Shown piece after piece: positions 6,387-15,974 of a stretch of DNA of 64,000 nt. The stretch covers positions 496,001 through 560,000 of the forward strand of contig NZ_BCUT01000005.1 in the NCBI RefSeq assembly GCF_001591365.1, written 5' to 3'. The notes under the pieces were generated by a model. It had not been told where the DNA came from. It made no database searches and saw only the letters and a list, made by a program, of their open reading frames with translations. Positions within the stretch are counted from its first letter, which is position 1. Every line of letters starts with the position of its first letter. Origin of the DNA: Variovorax paradoxus NBRC 15149. Lineage in GTDB: Bacteria; Pseudomonadota; Gammaproteobacteria; Burkholderiales; Burkholderiaceae_C. A program made the translations under genes and the position numbers.

Positions 6387-8396
6387 ATGGCAACGAACGT
6401 CCTTCGCGACCGGCCGCTCTGGCTCAAGCTGCTTGCGGCTTTCGTGCTGCTGCTTGCCGCACTGGCGGTGCTGCTGGCGTTCTTTCCGTGGGACACCTTG
6501 CGCGGACCGGTCAACCGCTACGTCAGCGAGAAGACCGGGCGCAAGTTCGAGATCACGCGCCGGCTCGACGTGGGCATCGGCCTGCGCGGCGCCACCGTCA
6601 AGGCCGACGGCATCGAGTTTGCCAATCCGCCCTGGGCTCGCGAGCCCTACCTGGTGAAGGCCGAGCGCGCCGAGTTCGACATCCGGCTCTGGCCGCTCGT
6701 CTCGCGCAAGGTCGTGATCCCGCGCCTGGCGCTGTCCTCGCCCACGCTGGGCCTGCAGATCGAGCCGGACGGACGCCGCACGTGGGCGCTCGGCAAGGAC
6801 ACCTCCGATGCCGGCACCGTGCCCGTCATCGGCCTGATGCAGGTCGACAGCGGCGCGGTCGACTTCCTGGCCACGCACCTGGGCGTCGACCTGCATGCGG
6901 ACGTGAGCTACGACACCAGCCGGGGAACGCTCCCGCTCAGCTACCGCATCAAGGGCCGCTACAAGGGCCAGCCGCTGACGGCCGAGGGCCGCACCGGCAA
7001 CGTGCTGCAGCTCAAGGCGGCCGGCCAGCCGCCGTTCCCGCTGGAGGTCGATGCCGCGGCCGGCCAGACACGGCTGAAGGCCTCGGGCACGGTGACCGAC
7101 TTTGCCGACCTCGACGGCATCCAGGCCACGTTCGACCTCAAGGGCCAGACCCTCGGCGCGCTGTTCCCGCTGCTGGGCATCGCGCTGCCGGAAACCTCTC
7201 CCTATGCGCTGAGCGGCGAGTTGCGCAAGCGCGGCAAGCTGTGGGAAGTGGCCGGGCTCAAGGGCCGGCTCGGCCTTTCCGACATTGCCGGCGACATGCG
7301 CTTCGACAAGGCCGGCCAGGTGCCGCACCTGGCGGGGGAGCTGCGCTCCAAGGTCATGGACATGGACGACCTGGGCCCGCTCATCGGCCTGCCGCCGACC
7401 GAACGCTCGGCCAAGGCGGTCGAGGGCGTCGCGCCGCCGCCCACTATCAAGGCGAAGCGTGCCCCGGGCGCCAAGGTGCTGCCCAGCGCCAAGCTCGACT
7501 TCGAGCGCCTGCGCGCCATGAACGCCGAGGTCAAGTACACGGCCGACCGCATCCGCAACGTGCGCGACGTGCCGCTCGACCGCGGCAGCGTGCAGGTCAA
7601 GCTGAACAACGGCGTGCTGACGCTCGATCCGCTCGACCTGGGCGTGGGCGGCGGCAAGCTGGCCGGCGCGATCCGCATCGACGGCGCGAAGGATCCGGCC
7701 GACATCCGCGCCTCGCTCGACCTGCGCGGCATGCAGCTCGCCCGGGTGTTTCCGAAGCTGGAGACCACGGGCAACAGCGTGGGCCGGCTCGACGGCCGCA
7801 TCAACCTGTCGGGCGCCGGCAATTCCGTGGCCAACTGGCTCGGAGGCGCTTCCGGCGACGTCGCGGTGATTTCCGGGCGCGGCCAGTTCGGCAACCTGCT
7901 GCCGGTCTTCGCAACGCTCGTGGGGGGCGACATCATCAAGTTCCTGCTGCGCGGCGACCGCAACGTCGAGCTGCGCTGCGCGGCCATGGCCTTCGACGTG
8001 AACAAGGGGCTGATGACCGGGCGCACCCTCGTGCTGGACACGACCAATGCCGTGTTCTATGCCACCGGCCAGGCCAACCTCGCGACCGAAACGCTCGACT
8101 TCGTGGTCCGCCCGGAGCCCAAGAGCAAGAACATCCTCTCGCTGCGCACGCCGCTGGTCATCGGCGGCACTTTCGGTTCGCCAACGGGCGGCGTCAAGGT
8201 GGTCCCGCTGGCAGGGCGCGGCCTGGCGGCGCTCGCGCTGGGCACCGTCAACCCGCTGCTGGGACTGGCCGCGACCATCGAGACCGGACCGGGGCAGGAT
8301 TCGGACTGCAAGGGCGTGCTGTCGGAAGCGAATCGCCCGACCCCCGGAGCCCCCGCCAAGGGCGCCGCTCGGGCCAAGGGCGCCCGGCAGCCTTGA
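6387..8396 (+). CDS. AsmA family protein
   Basis: The 669-residue protein has a short basic N-terminus, one membrane segment (about 14-34, LKLLAAFVLLLAALAVLLAF) and a long periplasmic region of repetitive beta-strands typical of AsmA/YhdP/TamB-like repeating beta-groove proteins. Near the C-terminus lies the AsmA_2-type block (NLSGAGNSVANWLGGASGD, then FVVRPEPKSKNI and GTFGSPTGGVKV). These proteins are implicated in moving phospholipid between inner and outer membranes. ATG at 6387 puts the membrane helix at the usual distance. The gene is alone on its strand and converges on moeB with a 13-bp gap. The specific paralogue cannot be named. Confidence 0.85.
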   Translation: MATNVLRDRPLWLKLLAAFVLLLAALAVLLAFFPWDTLRGPVNRYVSEKTGRKFEITRRLDVGIGLRGATVKADGIEFANPPWAREPYLVKAERAEFDIRLWPLVSRKVVIPRLALSSPTLGLQIEPDGRRTWALGKDTSDAGTVPVIGLMQVDSGAVDFLATHLGVDLHADVSYDTSRGTLPLSYRIKGRYKGQPLTAEGRTGNVLQLKAAGQPPFPLEVDAAAGQTRLKASGTVTDFADLDGIQATFDLKGQTLGALFPLLGIALPETSPYALSGELRKRGKLWEVAGLKGRLGLSDIAGDMRFDKAGQVPHLAGELRSKVMDMDDLGPLIGLPPTERSAKAVEGVAPPPTIKAKRAPGAKVLPSAKLDFERLRAMNAEVKYTADRIRNVRDVPLDRGSVQVKLNNGVLTLDPLDLGVGGGKLAGAIRIDGAKDPADIRASLDLRGMQLARVFPKLETTGNSVGRLDGRINLSGAGNSVANWLGGASGDVAVISGRGQFGNLLPVFATLVGGDIIKFLLRGDRNVELRCAAMAFDVNKGLMTGRTLVLDTTNAVFYATGQANLATETLDFVVRPEPKSKNILSLRTPLVIGGTFGSPTGGVKVVPLAGRGLAALALGTVNPLLGLAATIETGPGQDSDCKGVLSEANRPTPGAPAKGAARAKGARQP

Positions 8397-8409
8397 GAAG
8401 GGCGCTTCT

Positions 8410-9165
8410 TCAGGCCGGGCGCTGCGCGCACACGCTGCAGTGCGGATCGCGCGCGATCTTCAGCGTATCGAAGGCGGTGCGCCGGCCGTCGAACATCAGG
8501 AGCTTGCCTGCCAGCGAGGGCCCGATGCCCGCGAGCAGCTTCAGCGCTTCGCTGGCCTGCAGCGTGCCGATGGTGCCGACCACCGGGCCGAACACGCCAA
8601 GCACCGCGCAGCGCGTTTCCTCGAAGGCCGCGTCGGGCGGAAAGATGCAGGCATAGCAGGGGGACGCCGGGTCGCGCGTGTCGTACACGCTCAGCTGGCC
8701 GTCGAAGCGGATCGCGGCGCCCGCCACCAGCGGCTTGCCATGCGCCACGCAGGCGCGGTTGACGGCGTGCCGCGTGGCAAAGTTGTCGCAGCAGTCGACC
8801 ACCACGTCCGCGGCCGCGACCAGGCGCGAAAGCAGCGCCTCGTCGGCGCGCAGGGCGTGCGTCTCGATGGCAATGTCGGGGTTGATGGCGCGCATGGCCT
8901 CGGCGGCCGATTCGACCTTGAGCCGGCCCACGCGGTCGTTGGTATGGGCGACCTGGCGCTGCAGGTTGGTGAGATCGACCTCGTCGTCGTCCACAAGGGC
9001 AATGTGCCCGACGCCGGCGGCCGCGAGATACAGCGCAACCGGGGAGCCCAGGCCGCCCGCGCCGATCACCAGCGCGTGGCCGGCACTGACGCGCGCCTGC
9101 CCGTCGATGCCGAACTCTTCGAGAAGAATGTGCCGCGAATAGCGCAGCAGGTCGTGATCGTCCAT
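8410..9165 (-). CDS. moeB: Molybdopterin-synthase adenylyltransferase MoeB (HesA/MoeB/ThiF family)
   Basis: The 251-residue E1-like enzyme has an ATP-binding loop GAGGLGSP (about 34-41), the adenylation-domain signature DDDEVDLTNLQRQ and DCCDNFATR, and Cys in EETRCAVLG at the position of the family cysteine. Two CxxC pairs (CYAC, CSVC) should bind structural zinc. MoeB adenylates the C-terminal glycine of MoaD for molybdopterin synthesis; paralogues such as ThiF do the same for ThiS. The length and zinc pairs fit MoeB. It lies 34 bp after the S41 protease, in a gpmA-ctp-moeB order common in Burkholderiales. It would serve the two molybdenum formate dehydrogenases further on. Confidence 0.88.
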   Translation of the reverse strand: MDDHDLLRYSRHILLEEFGIDGQARVSAGHALVIGAGGLGSPVALYLAAAGVGHIALVDDDEVDLTNLQRQVAHTNDRVGRLKVESAAEAMRAINPDIAIETHALRADEALLSRLVAAADVVVDCCDNFATRHAVNRACVAHGKPLVAGAAIRFDGQLSVYDTRDPASPCYACIFPPDAAFEETRCAVLGVFGPVVGTIGTLQASEALKLLAGIGPSLAGKLLMFDGRRTAFDTLKIARDPHCSVCAQRPA

Positions 9166-9199
9166 GCGCGCTCCGGGCCGCCTTGGTGGCAGCGCGGCT

Positions 9200-10645
9200 T
9201 CAGTTTTCCTTCTTTTCTTCCTTGTTCTCGACGATGACCTGGGTCTTGCTCACGAGCACCGGCTGGCCCTTGAGGCGGTTGAGCGCCTGCACCAGCGGGA
9301 AGTCCTTGTCGGTGCCGAACTCGGGCACCTTGCGGTCCTGCGGCGGCTTCTTGGCTTCTTCCTCGAGGCGCTTGCGGGCTTCGTCGCGGGCCTTTTCGCG
9401 TTCCGGGTCCTTCGTTTCGGGGCCCTGGCCGCTGGCCAGGTGCTTTTCGAGGTCGGCCTCGCGCATGCGCAGGGCGGCAAACGGGCTGCCCTCGGCGCTT
9501 TCGTCGATCAGCACGTTGGGCACGATGCCCTTGGCCTGGATCGAGGTACCGCTCGGCGTGTAGTAGCGCGCCGTGGTGATCTTGAGGCCCGTGTCCGGTC
9601 CGAGCGGGCGCACCGTCTGCACCGAGCCCTTGCCGAAGGTCTGGCTGCCCATGATGGTGGCGCGCTTGTGGTCCTGCAGCGCGCCGGCCACGATCTCGCT
9701 CGCGGAGGCCGAGCCTTCGTTCACCAGCACCACCAGCGGCACGGTCTTGAGCGCCGCGGGCAGGTTGCGCAGCGGATCGCTGCCGGTGCGGCGCTGGTAG
9801 AACTCGGGCGCCGCCTTGTAGACGGACTTGCTCTCGGCCAGCTGGCCGTCGGTCGACACCACCGTGACGTTCTCGGGCAGGAAGGCGGCCGAGATGGCGA
9901 CGGCCGCGTCGAGCAGGCCGCCCGGGTCGTTGCGCAGGTCGAGCACCAGGCCCTTGAGGTTGGGCTCTTCCTTGTAGATGTCCTCGACCTTCTTCACGAA
10001 GTCGTCGACCGTGCGTTCCTGGAACTGCGACAGCCGGATCCAGCCGTAGCCCGGCTCCATGACCTTGCCGCGCACCGACTGGGTACGGATTTCCTCGCGC
10101 GTGATCGTGACCGGGAAGGTGCGGCTCTCGTCCTTGCGGAAGATGGTCAGCAGCACCTTGGTGTTGGCCTCGCCGCGCATGCGCTTGACGGCCTCGTTGA
10201 GCGACAGGCCACGCACGGCCGTGTCGTCGATCTTGGTGATCAGGTCGTTGGGCTTGAGGCCCGCGCGGAAGGCCGGCGAGCCCTCGATCGGCGACACCAC
10301 CTTGATGAGCCCGTCTTCCTGGGAAATCTCGATGCCCACGCCGACGAAGCGGCCGGTGGTGCCTTCCCTGAATTCCTTGAAGGACTTCTTGTCGAAGTAC
10401 TGGGAATGCGGGTCGAGCCCGGCCACCATCCCCGAGATGGCGTCGGAAATGAGCTTTTTCTCGTCGACCGGCTCGACATAGTCGCTCTTGACCATGCCGA
10501 ACACCGCGGCGAGCTGCTGCAATTCCTCGAGCGGGAGCGGCGCGAGCGAGCCGCGTGCAACCGTCTGCAACGAGACGGTGGTCAAGACGCCGGCAACGGC
10601 GCCGGCGGCAACCCAGCCGGTAATCTTCAGTTTCTGACCCATCAT
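9200..10645 (-). CDS. ctpA: S41 carboxy-terminal processing protease
   Basis: The 481-residue protein has an N-terminal signal anchor (about 7-30, ITGWVAAGAVAGVLTTVSL), a dimerising helical segment, a PDZ domain (about 95-180, GVGIEISQEDG and GSPAFRAGLKPND), and the S41 catalytic core. The nucleophilic Ser lies in NEGSASASEIVAGAL (near residue 310) and the general base Lys in QTFGKGSVQT (near 335). A charged C-terminal tail is rich in Lys/Glu. These periplasmic tail proteases trim or degrade envelope proteins and peptidoglycan hydrolases. Two tandem ATG codons (10645, 10642) are both possible starts. The gpmA-ctpA-moeB group reads in one direction. The symbol denotes the family, not a proven orthologue. 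Confidence 0.92.
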   Translation of the reverse strand: MMGQKLKITGWVAAGAVAGVLTTVSLQTVARGSLAPLPLEELQQLAAVFGMVKSDYVEPVDEKKLISDAISGMVAGLDPHSQYFDKKSFKEFREGTTGRFVGVGIEISQEDGLIKVVSPIEGSPAFRAGLKPNDLITKIDDTAVRGLSLNEAVKRMRGEANTKVLLTIFRKDESRTFPVTITREEIRTQSVRGKVMEPGYGWIRLSQFQERTVDDFVKKVEDIYKEEPNLKGLVLDLRNDPGGLLDAAVAISAAFLPENVTVVSTDGQLAESKSVYKAAPEFYQRRTGSDPLRNLPAALKTVPLVVLVNEGSASASEIVAGALQDHKRATIMGSQTFGKGSVQTVRPLGPDTGLKITTARYYTPSGTSIQAKGIVPNVLIDESAEGSPFAALRMREADLEKHLASGQGPETKDPEREKARDEARKRLEEEAKKPPQDRKVPEFGTDKDFPLVQALNRLKGQPVLVSKTQVIVENKEEKKEN

Positions 10646-10746
10646 GAGTGATTGTCCTTGTCGGCTGTCAAACCAATATACACAGCTTGGAAGCAAATTG
10701 CCTGCCGGGGTTCCACGGGGGAGCGCCGCCGAGGGGCTTTCTTTTT

Positions 10747-11490
10747 TCAGCCCTTGCCCTGCGAGGCCACCGCTGCGGCGGCCTTTTCGGCGGCCGCGGC
10801 GTCGCCGAGGTAGTAGTGCCGCAGCGGCTTGAGCTCGTCGTCGAGCTCGTAGACCAGCGGAATGCCGTTCGGGATGTTCAGGCCGACGATGGCGTCGTCG
10901 GAGATGCCGTCGAGGTACTTGACCAGCGCGCGGATCGAGTTGCCGTGCGCCGCCACCACCAGGCGGCGCCCGGTGCGGATGGCCGGCGCCATCGATTCGT
11001 TCCAGAACGGCAGCACGCGTGCCACCGTGTCCTTCAGGCATTCGGTCAGCGGGACCTGCTCGGGCGAAAGCTTGGCGTAGCGCACGTCGGAGCGCTCGCT
11101 GCGCGGGTCGTCGGCTTCCAGCGGCGGCGGCGGGGTGCCATAGCTGCGGCGCCAGACCAGCACCTGCTCGTCGCCGTACTTCTTGGCGGTTTCGGCCTTG
11201 TTGAGGCCCTGCAGGGCGCCGTAGTGGCGCTCGTTCAGGCGCCACGAATGCACCACGGGCAGCCAGGTGCGGTCGAGTTCGTCCAGCGTGTGCCAGAGCG
11301 TGCGGGTGGCGCGCTTGAGCACGCTGGTGTAGGCGACGTCGAAGTCGTAGCCCTCGGCCTTGAGCAGCCGGCCGGCCTGCTTGGCCTGCTCGATGCCGGT
11401 TTCGGTCAGGTCGACATCGGTCCAGCCGGTGAAGCGGTTTTCGAGATTCCAGGTCGATTCGCCGTGGCGGATCAGTACCAGTTTGTGCAT
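10747..11490 (-). CDS. gpmA: 2,3-bisphosphoglycerate-dependent phosphoglycerate mutase
   Basis: The 247-residue protein is the usual length for the cofactor-dependent enzyme. The phosphohistidine motif is RHGEST with His9, and the second catalytic His is in AAHGNS; [14 protein letters not shown] and WRRSY complete the active site. It interconverts 3- and 2-phosphoglycerate in glycolysis and gluconeogenesis in the cytoplasm. The 72-bp gap to the divergent rhodanese gene holds its promoter region. The stop is 101 bp before the start of the S41 protease, so the two may be co-transcribed. Confidence 0.97.
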
Positions 11491-11562
11491 GTGGGAAGCC
11501 TTTGGCAGCGCTTGGGAAAACCAGCATTCTAAAATCCCGGGTTTGCCATCCAAGGAACCCCC

Positions 11563-11979
11563 GTGAAATTGATCGAATTCGTCACCGCGAACTGGATGCT
11601 GATCCTGATCGCACTCAGCTCGGGTGGCATGCTGGCCTGGCCGCTCGTGCGCGGTGCCGGCGGCGGCACGCTCACGGCCCAGGGCGCGGTGCACCTCATC
11701 AACCGCGAACGCGCGGTGCTGGTCGACGTACGCGAACCCGAGGAGTTCGCCACCGGCCACATGATCGGCGCCAAGAACGTGCCCCTGAACCAGCTCGAGG
11801 AAAAACTGACCGGCGCGGTCAAGAACAAGGGGGTGCCGCTGCTGCTGGTGTGCGCCACCGGCGCCCGCGCCCAGCGCGCCGTGGCCATGGCCAAGAAACT
11901 GGGCTACGAGCAGGCCCAAGCGGTTTCCGGCGGCCTCAAGGCCTGGAAAGAGGCTAACCTGCCCGTTGAAAAAGCCTGA
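11563..11979 (+). CDS. Membrane-anchored rhodanese-like protein (YibN type)
   Basis: The 138-residue protein has one N-terminal membrane helix (about 11-30, [18 protein letters not shown]) and a single rhodanese domain (about 38-132). The active-site loop starts with Cys in [13 protein letters not shown], so it can carry a persulfide; [12 protein letters not shown] is the typical CH2A motif. YibN proteins precede grxC-secB-gpsA in many proteobacteria, exactly as here, and have been linked to membrane-protein biogenesis and sulfur handling. The start is GTG at 11563 with AAGGAA upstream. Spacing to grxC is 21 bp, consistent with one operon. Confidence 0.9.
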
Positions 11980-12000
11980 GGCTTCCCCAAGGTAAAGCGT

Positions 12001-12261
12001 ATGCAAGCCGTCAAGATGTACACCACCGCCTTCTGCCCGTACTGCGTTCGCGCCAAGCAGATCCTCAAGTCCAAGGGTGTCGAGGAGATCGAAGAAATTC
12101 GCATCGACAGCGATCCCGCGGCCCGCAGCACCATGATGGAGATCACCCAGCGCCGCACGGTGCCGCAGATCTTCATCGGCGACACCCACGTGGGCGGCTG
12201 CGACGACCTGGTGGCGCTGGACGGCCGCGGCGGCCTGGTGCCCCTGCTCCAAGGCGCCTGA
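12001..12261 (+). CDS. grxC: Glutaredoxin 3
   Basis: The 86-residue thioredoxin-fold protein has the dithiol active site CPYC near the N-terminus (FCPYCVRAK), the cis-Pro loop TVPQIFI and the glutathione-binding GGCDDL. It reduces protein disulfides and mixed disulfides with glutathione in the cytoplasm. It sits between the rhodanese-like gene and secB, its standard location in proteobacteria. ATG at 12001 has CCAAGGTAAAG upstream. Confidence 0.96.
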
Positions 12262-12389
12262 CACACAAAGCAGCCGGGCGTCACGGAAGTGGTCCGGCCG
12301 CGGGGCGATAATCGCCTGCTCATTCATCTGCAGCCCGCTGCGGGAAGCTCTCCCCGGCGGGCATTGTTTTGATCCTCGAAAGTTCAGCC

Positions 12390-12854
12390 ATGGCCGACCA
12401 GCAAGCCCAAGATCCCGTTTTCCAGATCCAGCGCGTCTACCTCAAGGACCTGTCGCTCGAACAGCCCAATTCGCCCGCCATCCTGCTCGAGCAGGAGCAG
12501 CCCACGGTCGACATCCAGCTTGGCGTGGACGCCCAGCCGGTGGCCGAAGGCATCTTCGAGATCACCGTGTCGGCCACCGTGCAGACCAAGATCCAGGACA
12601 AGACCGTGTTCCTGGTCGAAGCCAAGCAGGCCGGCATCTTCGAGATCCGCAACCTGCCCGAAGACCAGATGGGCCCGATCCTGGGCATCGCCTGCCCGCA
12701 GATCGTCTATCCCTACCTGCGCGGCAACGTGGCCGACGTGATCCAGCGCGGCGGCTTCCCGCCCGTGCACCTGGCGGAAATCAACTTCCAGGCGATGTAC
12801 GAGCAGCAGCAGGCGCAGGCCGCCGGCCAGCCCTCGCCGATCGTCACGCAGTAA
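12390..12854 (+). CDS. secB: Protein-export chaperone SecB
   Basis: The 154-residue protein has family hallmarks: [19 protein letters not shown] at the N-terminus, GIFEI twice, [15 protein letters not shown] and [13 protein letters not shown]. SecB is a tetrameric cytosolic chaperone that keeps precursors unfolded and delivers them to SecA. ATG at 12390 was chosen over an upstream in-frame TTG at 12369 because the protein then starts like other SecB sequences (MADQ). The 128-bp gap after grxC contains a possible -10 (GATAAT near 12307), so it may have its own promoter. Confidence 0.97.
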
Positions 12855-12878
12855 AGCCGGCACAGCGCCGCAACGCCG

Positions 12879-13892
12879 ATGAAGATCTGCGTTCATGGCG
12901 CCGGTGCCTGGGGCACGGCGCTGGCTGTCAATGCGGCGGGCCGCCACGAGGTCACGCTCTGGGCGCGCGATGCGGCCCAGGCCGAGGCCATTGCCAAGGC
13001 GCGCGAAAACGTCCGCTACCTGCCCGGCCTGGCACTGCCGCCCGCACTCACGGTGCGCGCCGGCGACCTGCACCAGGCCCGGGCGGGCGCCGAACTCGTC
13101 GTGGTGGCCACGCCCATGGCCGCGCTGCGCCAGCAGCTCATCGCCTTGCGCGGCACGACCGCGCCGGTCGCGTGGCTGTGCAAGGGCGTCGAACCCGCGC
13201 TCGATGCTTCGTCTCCCGCCTCCTACGGCCTGCTGGCCCACGAAATCTGGGGGCAGGTCGCGCCTGAACTGATGGCCGGCGTGCTCAGCGGCCCGAGCTT
13301 TGCGCAGGAAGTCGCCGAGGGCCGCCCGACGGCGCTGGTGGCCGCAAGCCCCCATGCCGCGGTGCGCGACGCGCTGGTCCAGGCCTTCCACGGCCCGGCC
13401 CTGCGCGTCTATGCCAATGACGACATCGTGGGCGTGGAGGTCGGCGGTGCCGTCAAGAACGTGCTGGCCATTGCCACCGGCCTCTGCGACGGCCTGGCGC
13501 TGGGGCTCAATGCGCGCGCGGCGCTCATCACGCGGGGCCTGGCCGAAATGACGCGCTTCGGGCTGGCGCTCGGCGCGCGCGCCGAAACCTTCATGGGCCT
13601 TTCCGGCCTGGGCGACCTGGTGCTCACGGCCACCGGCGACCTTTCTCGCAACCGCAAGGTGGGCCTGCTGCTGGCCCAGGGCCAAACGCTGGCGCAGGCC
13701 GTCGCTTCGCTGGGCCATGTCGCCGAAGGCGTCTATTGCGCACGCACCGTGGTGCAGCGTGCGCGCGGCCTGGGCGTGGAAATGCCCATTGCGGAAGGCG
13801 TGGTCGCGCTGCTCGACGGCCGGCTGAGCCCGCAGGAGGCGGTGGCCTCGCTGACCGGCCGCGATCCGGTGCCCGAGTCGGTGCGGCCCTAG
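12879..13892 (+). CDS. gpsA: Glycerol-3-phosphate dehydrogenase [NAD(P)+]
   Basis: The 337-residue protein has the Rossmann motif GAGAWGTALA at the N-terminus, catalytic Lys in GGAVKNVLAIATG, the segment CKGVEP, the signature LSGPSFAQEVAEG and GLSGLGDLVLT in the C-terminal helical domain. It makes sn-glycerol-3-phosphate for phospholipid synthesis. It lies 24 bp after secB, conserved order in proteobacteria. The 62-bp gap to nadC has no obvious terminator. Confidence 0.97.
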   Translation: MKICVHGAGAWGTALAVNAAGRHEVTLWARDAAQAEAIAKARENVRYLPGLALPPALTVRAGDLHQARAGAELVVVATPMAALRQQLIALRGTTAPVAWLCKGVEPALDASSPASYGLLAHEIWGQVAPELMAGVLSGPSFAQEVAEGRPTALVAASPHAAVRDALVQAFHGPALRVYANDDIVGVEVGGAVKNVLAIATGLCDGLALGLNARAALITRGLAEMTRFGLALGARAETFMGLSGLGDLVLTATGDLSRNRKVGLLLAQGQTLAQAVASLGHVAEGVYCARTVVQRARGLGVEMPIAEGVVALLDGRLSPQEAVASLTGRDPVPESVRP

Positions 13893-13954
13893 AGGCGTCC
13901 GGGCCGCATGCCATGACCATGAACTACACACAAGACTGAAGAGACAAGACAGCC

Positions 13955-14833
13955 ATGAGCCCTCGCTTTGATTTTTCGGCGCCGGCCGTGGCCGCGCTGG
14001 CCCAGGCCGATGCCGCCCGCGCCCTGCAGGAAGACGTGGCGGACGGCGACCTGACCGCCTCGCTGGTCGACCCCGGCCGCCGCGCCCATGCCCGCGTGCT
14101 GGCGCGCGAGGCGGCCGTGCTCTGCGGCGCGCCCTGGGTCGAAGCCACCGTGCGGCAGCTCGATCCGCAGGCCCGCATCCGCTGGCTGTGCGGCGAGGGC
14201 GAGCGCTGCGCGGCCGACCAGACCGTGCTGGAGATCGAGGGCACGGCGCGCGCACTGCTGACGGCCGAGCGCACCGCGCTCAACTTCCTTCAGCTGCTGA
14301 GCGCGGTCGCCACCAAGACGGCGCTTTATGCCGACGCCGTGCGCGGCACGCGCGCGAGCATCGTCGACACCCGCAAGACGCTGCCGGGCCTGCGCCTTGC
14401 TCAGAAGTACGCGGTGCGCACGGGCGGCGGCGTGAACCACCGCATCGGCCTTTACGACGCGGTGCTCATCAAGGAAAACCACATTGCCGCGGCCGGCGGC
14501 GTGGCCGCGGCGCTGCGTGCGGTGGCGCCGGCGGCGCAGCGCGCGGCCTTCGTCGAGGTCGAGGTCGAAACCCTGGCGCAGCTGCGCGAGGCACTCGAGG
14601 CGGGCGCGCGCATGGTGCTGCTCGACAACATGGACCTGCCGACCCTGCGCGAGGCCGTCCGCATCAACGCCGAAGCCGGCGAGGACCGCAAGGCCGTGCT
14701 CGAAATTTCGGGTGGCGTGACGCTCGAGGGCCTGCGCACGCTGGCCGACACCGGCGTGGACCGCATCTCCGTCGGTGCGCTCACCAAGGACGTGAAGGCC
14801 ACCGACTTTTCGATGCGTTTCCAGGAAGGCTGA
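13955..14833 (+). CDS. nadC: Nicotinate-nucleotide pyrophosphorylase (quinolinate phosphoribosyltransferase)
   Basis: The 292-residue protein has an N-terminal domain and a C-terminal alpha/beta barrel with the phosphate- and quinolinate-binding signatures DTRKTLPGLR, GGGVNHRIGL and LIKENHI, plus EVEVETLAQ and LLDNMDL. It converts quinolinate and PRPP to nicotinate mononucleotide in de novo NAD synthesis. nadA starts 8 bp downstream and nadB lies on the opposite strand at 18.9-20.5 kb, so all three quinolinate-pathway genes are in this window. Confidence 0.97.
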   Translation: MSPRFDFSAPAVAALAQADAARALQEDVADGDLTASLVDPGRRAHARVLAREAAVLCGAPWVEATVRQLDPQARIRWLCGEGERCAADQTVLEIEGTARALLTAERTALNFLQLLSAVATKTALYADAVRGTRASIVDTRKTLPGLRLAQKYAVRTGGGVNHRIGLYDAVLIKENHIAAAGGVAAALRAVAPAAQRAAFVEVEVETLAQLREALEAGARMVLLDNMDLPTLREAVRINAEAGEDRKAVLEISGGVTLEGLRTLADTGVDRISVGALTKDVKATDFSMRFQEG

Positions 14834-14841
14834 GCGCGTCC

Positions 14842-15966
14842 ATGGCTGCCCCTTCTTTCGTCATCGACGTCGACTACGAACAACCCGCGGCAGGCGCCGG
14901 CGCGGCCTGCGACACGCGCCACGCCTGGGCCCGCGTGCCGCCCGAGCCCTCGCAAGATGAGCGCATCGCACTCAAGGAGCGCATCCGCCGCCTGCTGCGC
15001 GAGCGCAATGCCGTGATGGTGTCGCACTTCTACGTGCATCCCGACCTGCAGGACCTGGCCGAGGAAACCGGCGGCATCGTGAGCGATTCGCTCGAGATGG
15101 CGCGCTTCGGCCGCGACCATGCGGCGCAGACGCTGGTGGTGTCGGGCGTGCGCTTCATGGGCGAGACCGCCAAGATCCTCTCGCCCGAGAAGCGCGTGCT
15201 CATGCCCGACCTGGACGCCAACTGCTCGCTCGACCTGGGCTGCCCGGTCGACGAGTTCAGCGCCTTCTGCGACGGGCACCCCGACCGCACCGTGGTGGTC
15301 TACGCCAACACCAGCGCGGCCGTGAAGGCGCGCGCCGACTGGCTCGTCACTTCGAGCTGCGCGCTCGACGTGGTGAGCGCACTCCATGCGCAGGGCCGCA
15401 AGATCCTCTGGGGCCCCGACCGCCACCTGGGCGACTACATCCAGCGCCAGACCGGTGCCGACATGGTGAGCTGGAACGGCGCCTGCATCGTGCACGACGA
15501 GTTCAAGTCGCTCGAGCTCGAGCTGCTCAAGAAGGCGCACCCAGCCGCGAAGGTGCTGGTGCATCCCGAATCGCCGGCCGACGTGATCGCGCTGGCCGAC
15601 GCGGTGGGCTCCACCTCGGCCATCCTGAACGCGGCGCAGCGCATGGACGCGAGCGAATTCATCGTTGCCACCGACACCGGCATGCTGCACAAGCTGCGCA
15701 CGCTGAACCCCGGCAAGACCTTCATCGAGGCCCCCACGGCCGGCAACGGCGCCACCTGCAAGAGCTGCGCGCATTGCCCGTGGATGGCGATGAATGGGCT
15801 CGTGGAACTGGCGAATGCGCTGGAAACGGGCGCGGGCGAAATCCACGTCGACCCGGCGCTGGGGCTGCGCGCGCGCGTGCCGATCGACCGGATGCTGGCG
15901 TTCACGGCGGGGCTGAAGAAGGGGCAGGCGCCGGGGAGCCTGGTGGCGGGCATCGGCGCGGCCTGA
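14842..15966 (+). CDS. nadA: Quinolinate synthase
   Basis: The 374-residue Fe-S enzyme condenses iminoaspartate with dihydroxyacetone phosphate. Visible hallmarks are VSHFYVHPDLQDLAEETGG, SGVRFMGETAKILSPEK, the [4Fe-4S] cysteine in LDANCSLDLGCP, and a C-terminal CKSCAHCPWMAMN. ATG at 14842 is 8 bp after nadC and gives the Ala-rich N-terminus common in Burkholderiales; the longer upstream frame runs through nadC and is not used. Its substrate comes from NadB encoded nearby. It is the last gene of the rhodanese-to-nadA series, followed by a palindromic repeat. Confidence 0.96.
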   Translation: MAAPSFVIDVDYEQPAAGAGAACDTRHAWARVPPEPSQDERIALKERIRRLLRERNAVMVSHFYVHPDLQDLAEETGGIVSDSLEMARFGRDHAAQTLVVSGVRFMGETAKILSPEKRVLMPDLDANCSLDLGCPVDEFSAFCDGHPDRTVVVYANTSAAVKARADWLVTSSCALDVVSALHAQGRKILWGPDRHLGDYIQRQTGADMVSWNGACIVHDEFKSLELELLKKAHPAAKVLVHPESPADVIALADAVGSTSAILNAAQRMDASEFIVATDTGMLHKLRTLNPGKTFIEAPTAGNGATCKSCAHCPWMAMNGLVELANALETGAGEIHVDPALGLRARVPIDRMLAFTAGLKKGQAPGSLVAGIGAA

Positions 15967-15974
15967 GGTTTTGT

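Noticed and set aside
9200..11527. A single 775-residue protein covering both the S41 protease and gpmA
   Set aside because: The upstream half runs through gpmA in a different frame. The protease has its own start (tandem ATG at 10645) directly before a signal anchor.
12262..12389. A firm sigma-70 promoter before secB
   Set aside because: GATAAT near 12307 could be a -10, but there is no acceptable -35 at the right distance, so it is mentioned only in the secB entry.
14188..15966. A 592-residue form of NadA beginning inside nadC
   Set aside because: The extension is nadC read in another frame; ATG at 14842 gives the normal quinolinate synthase start.
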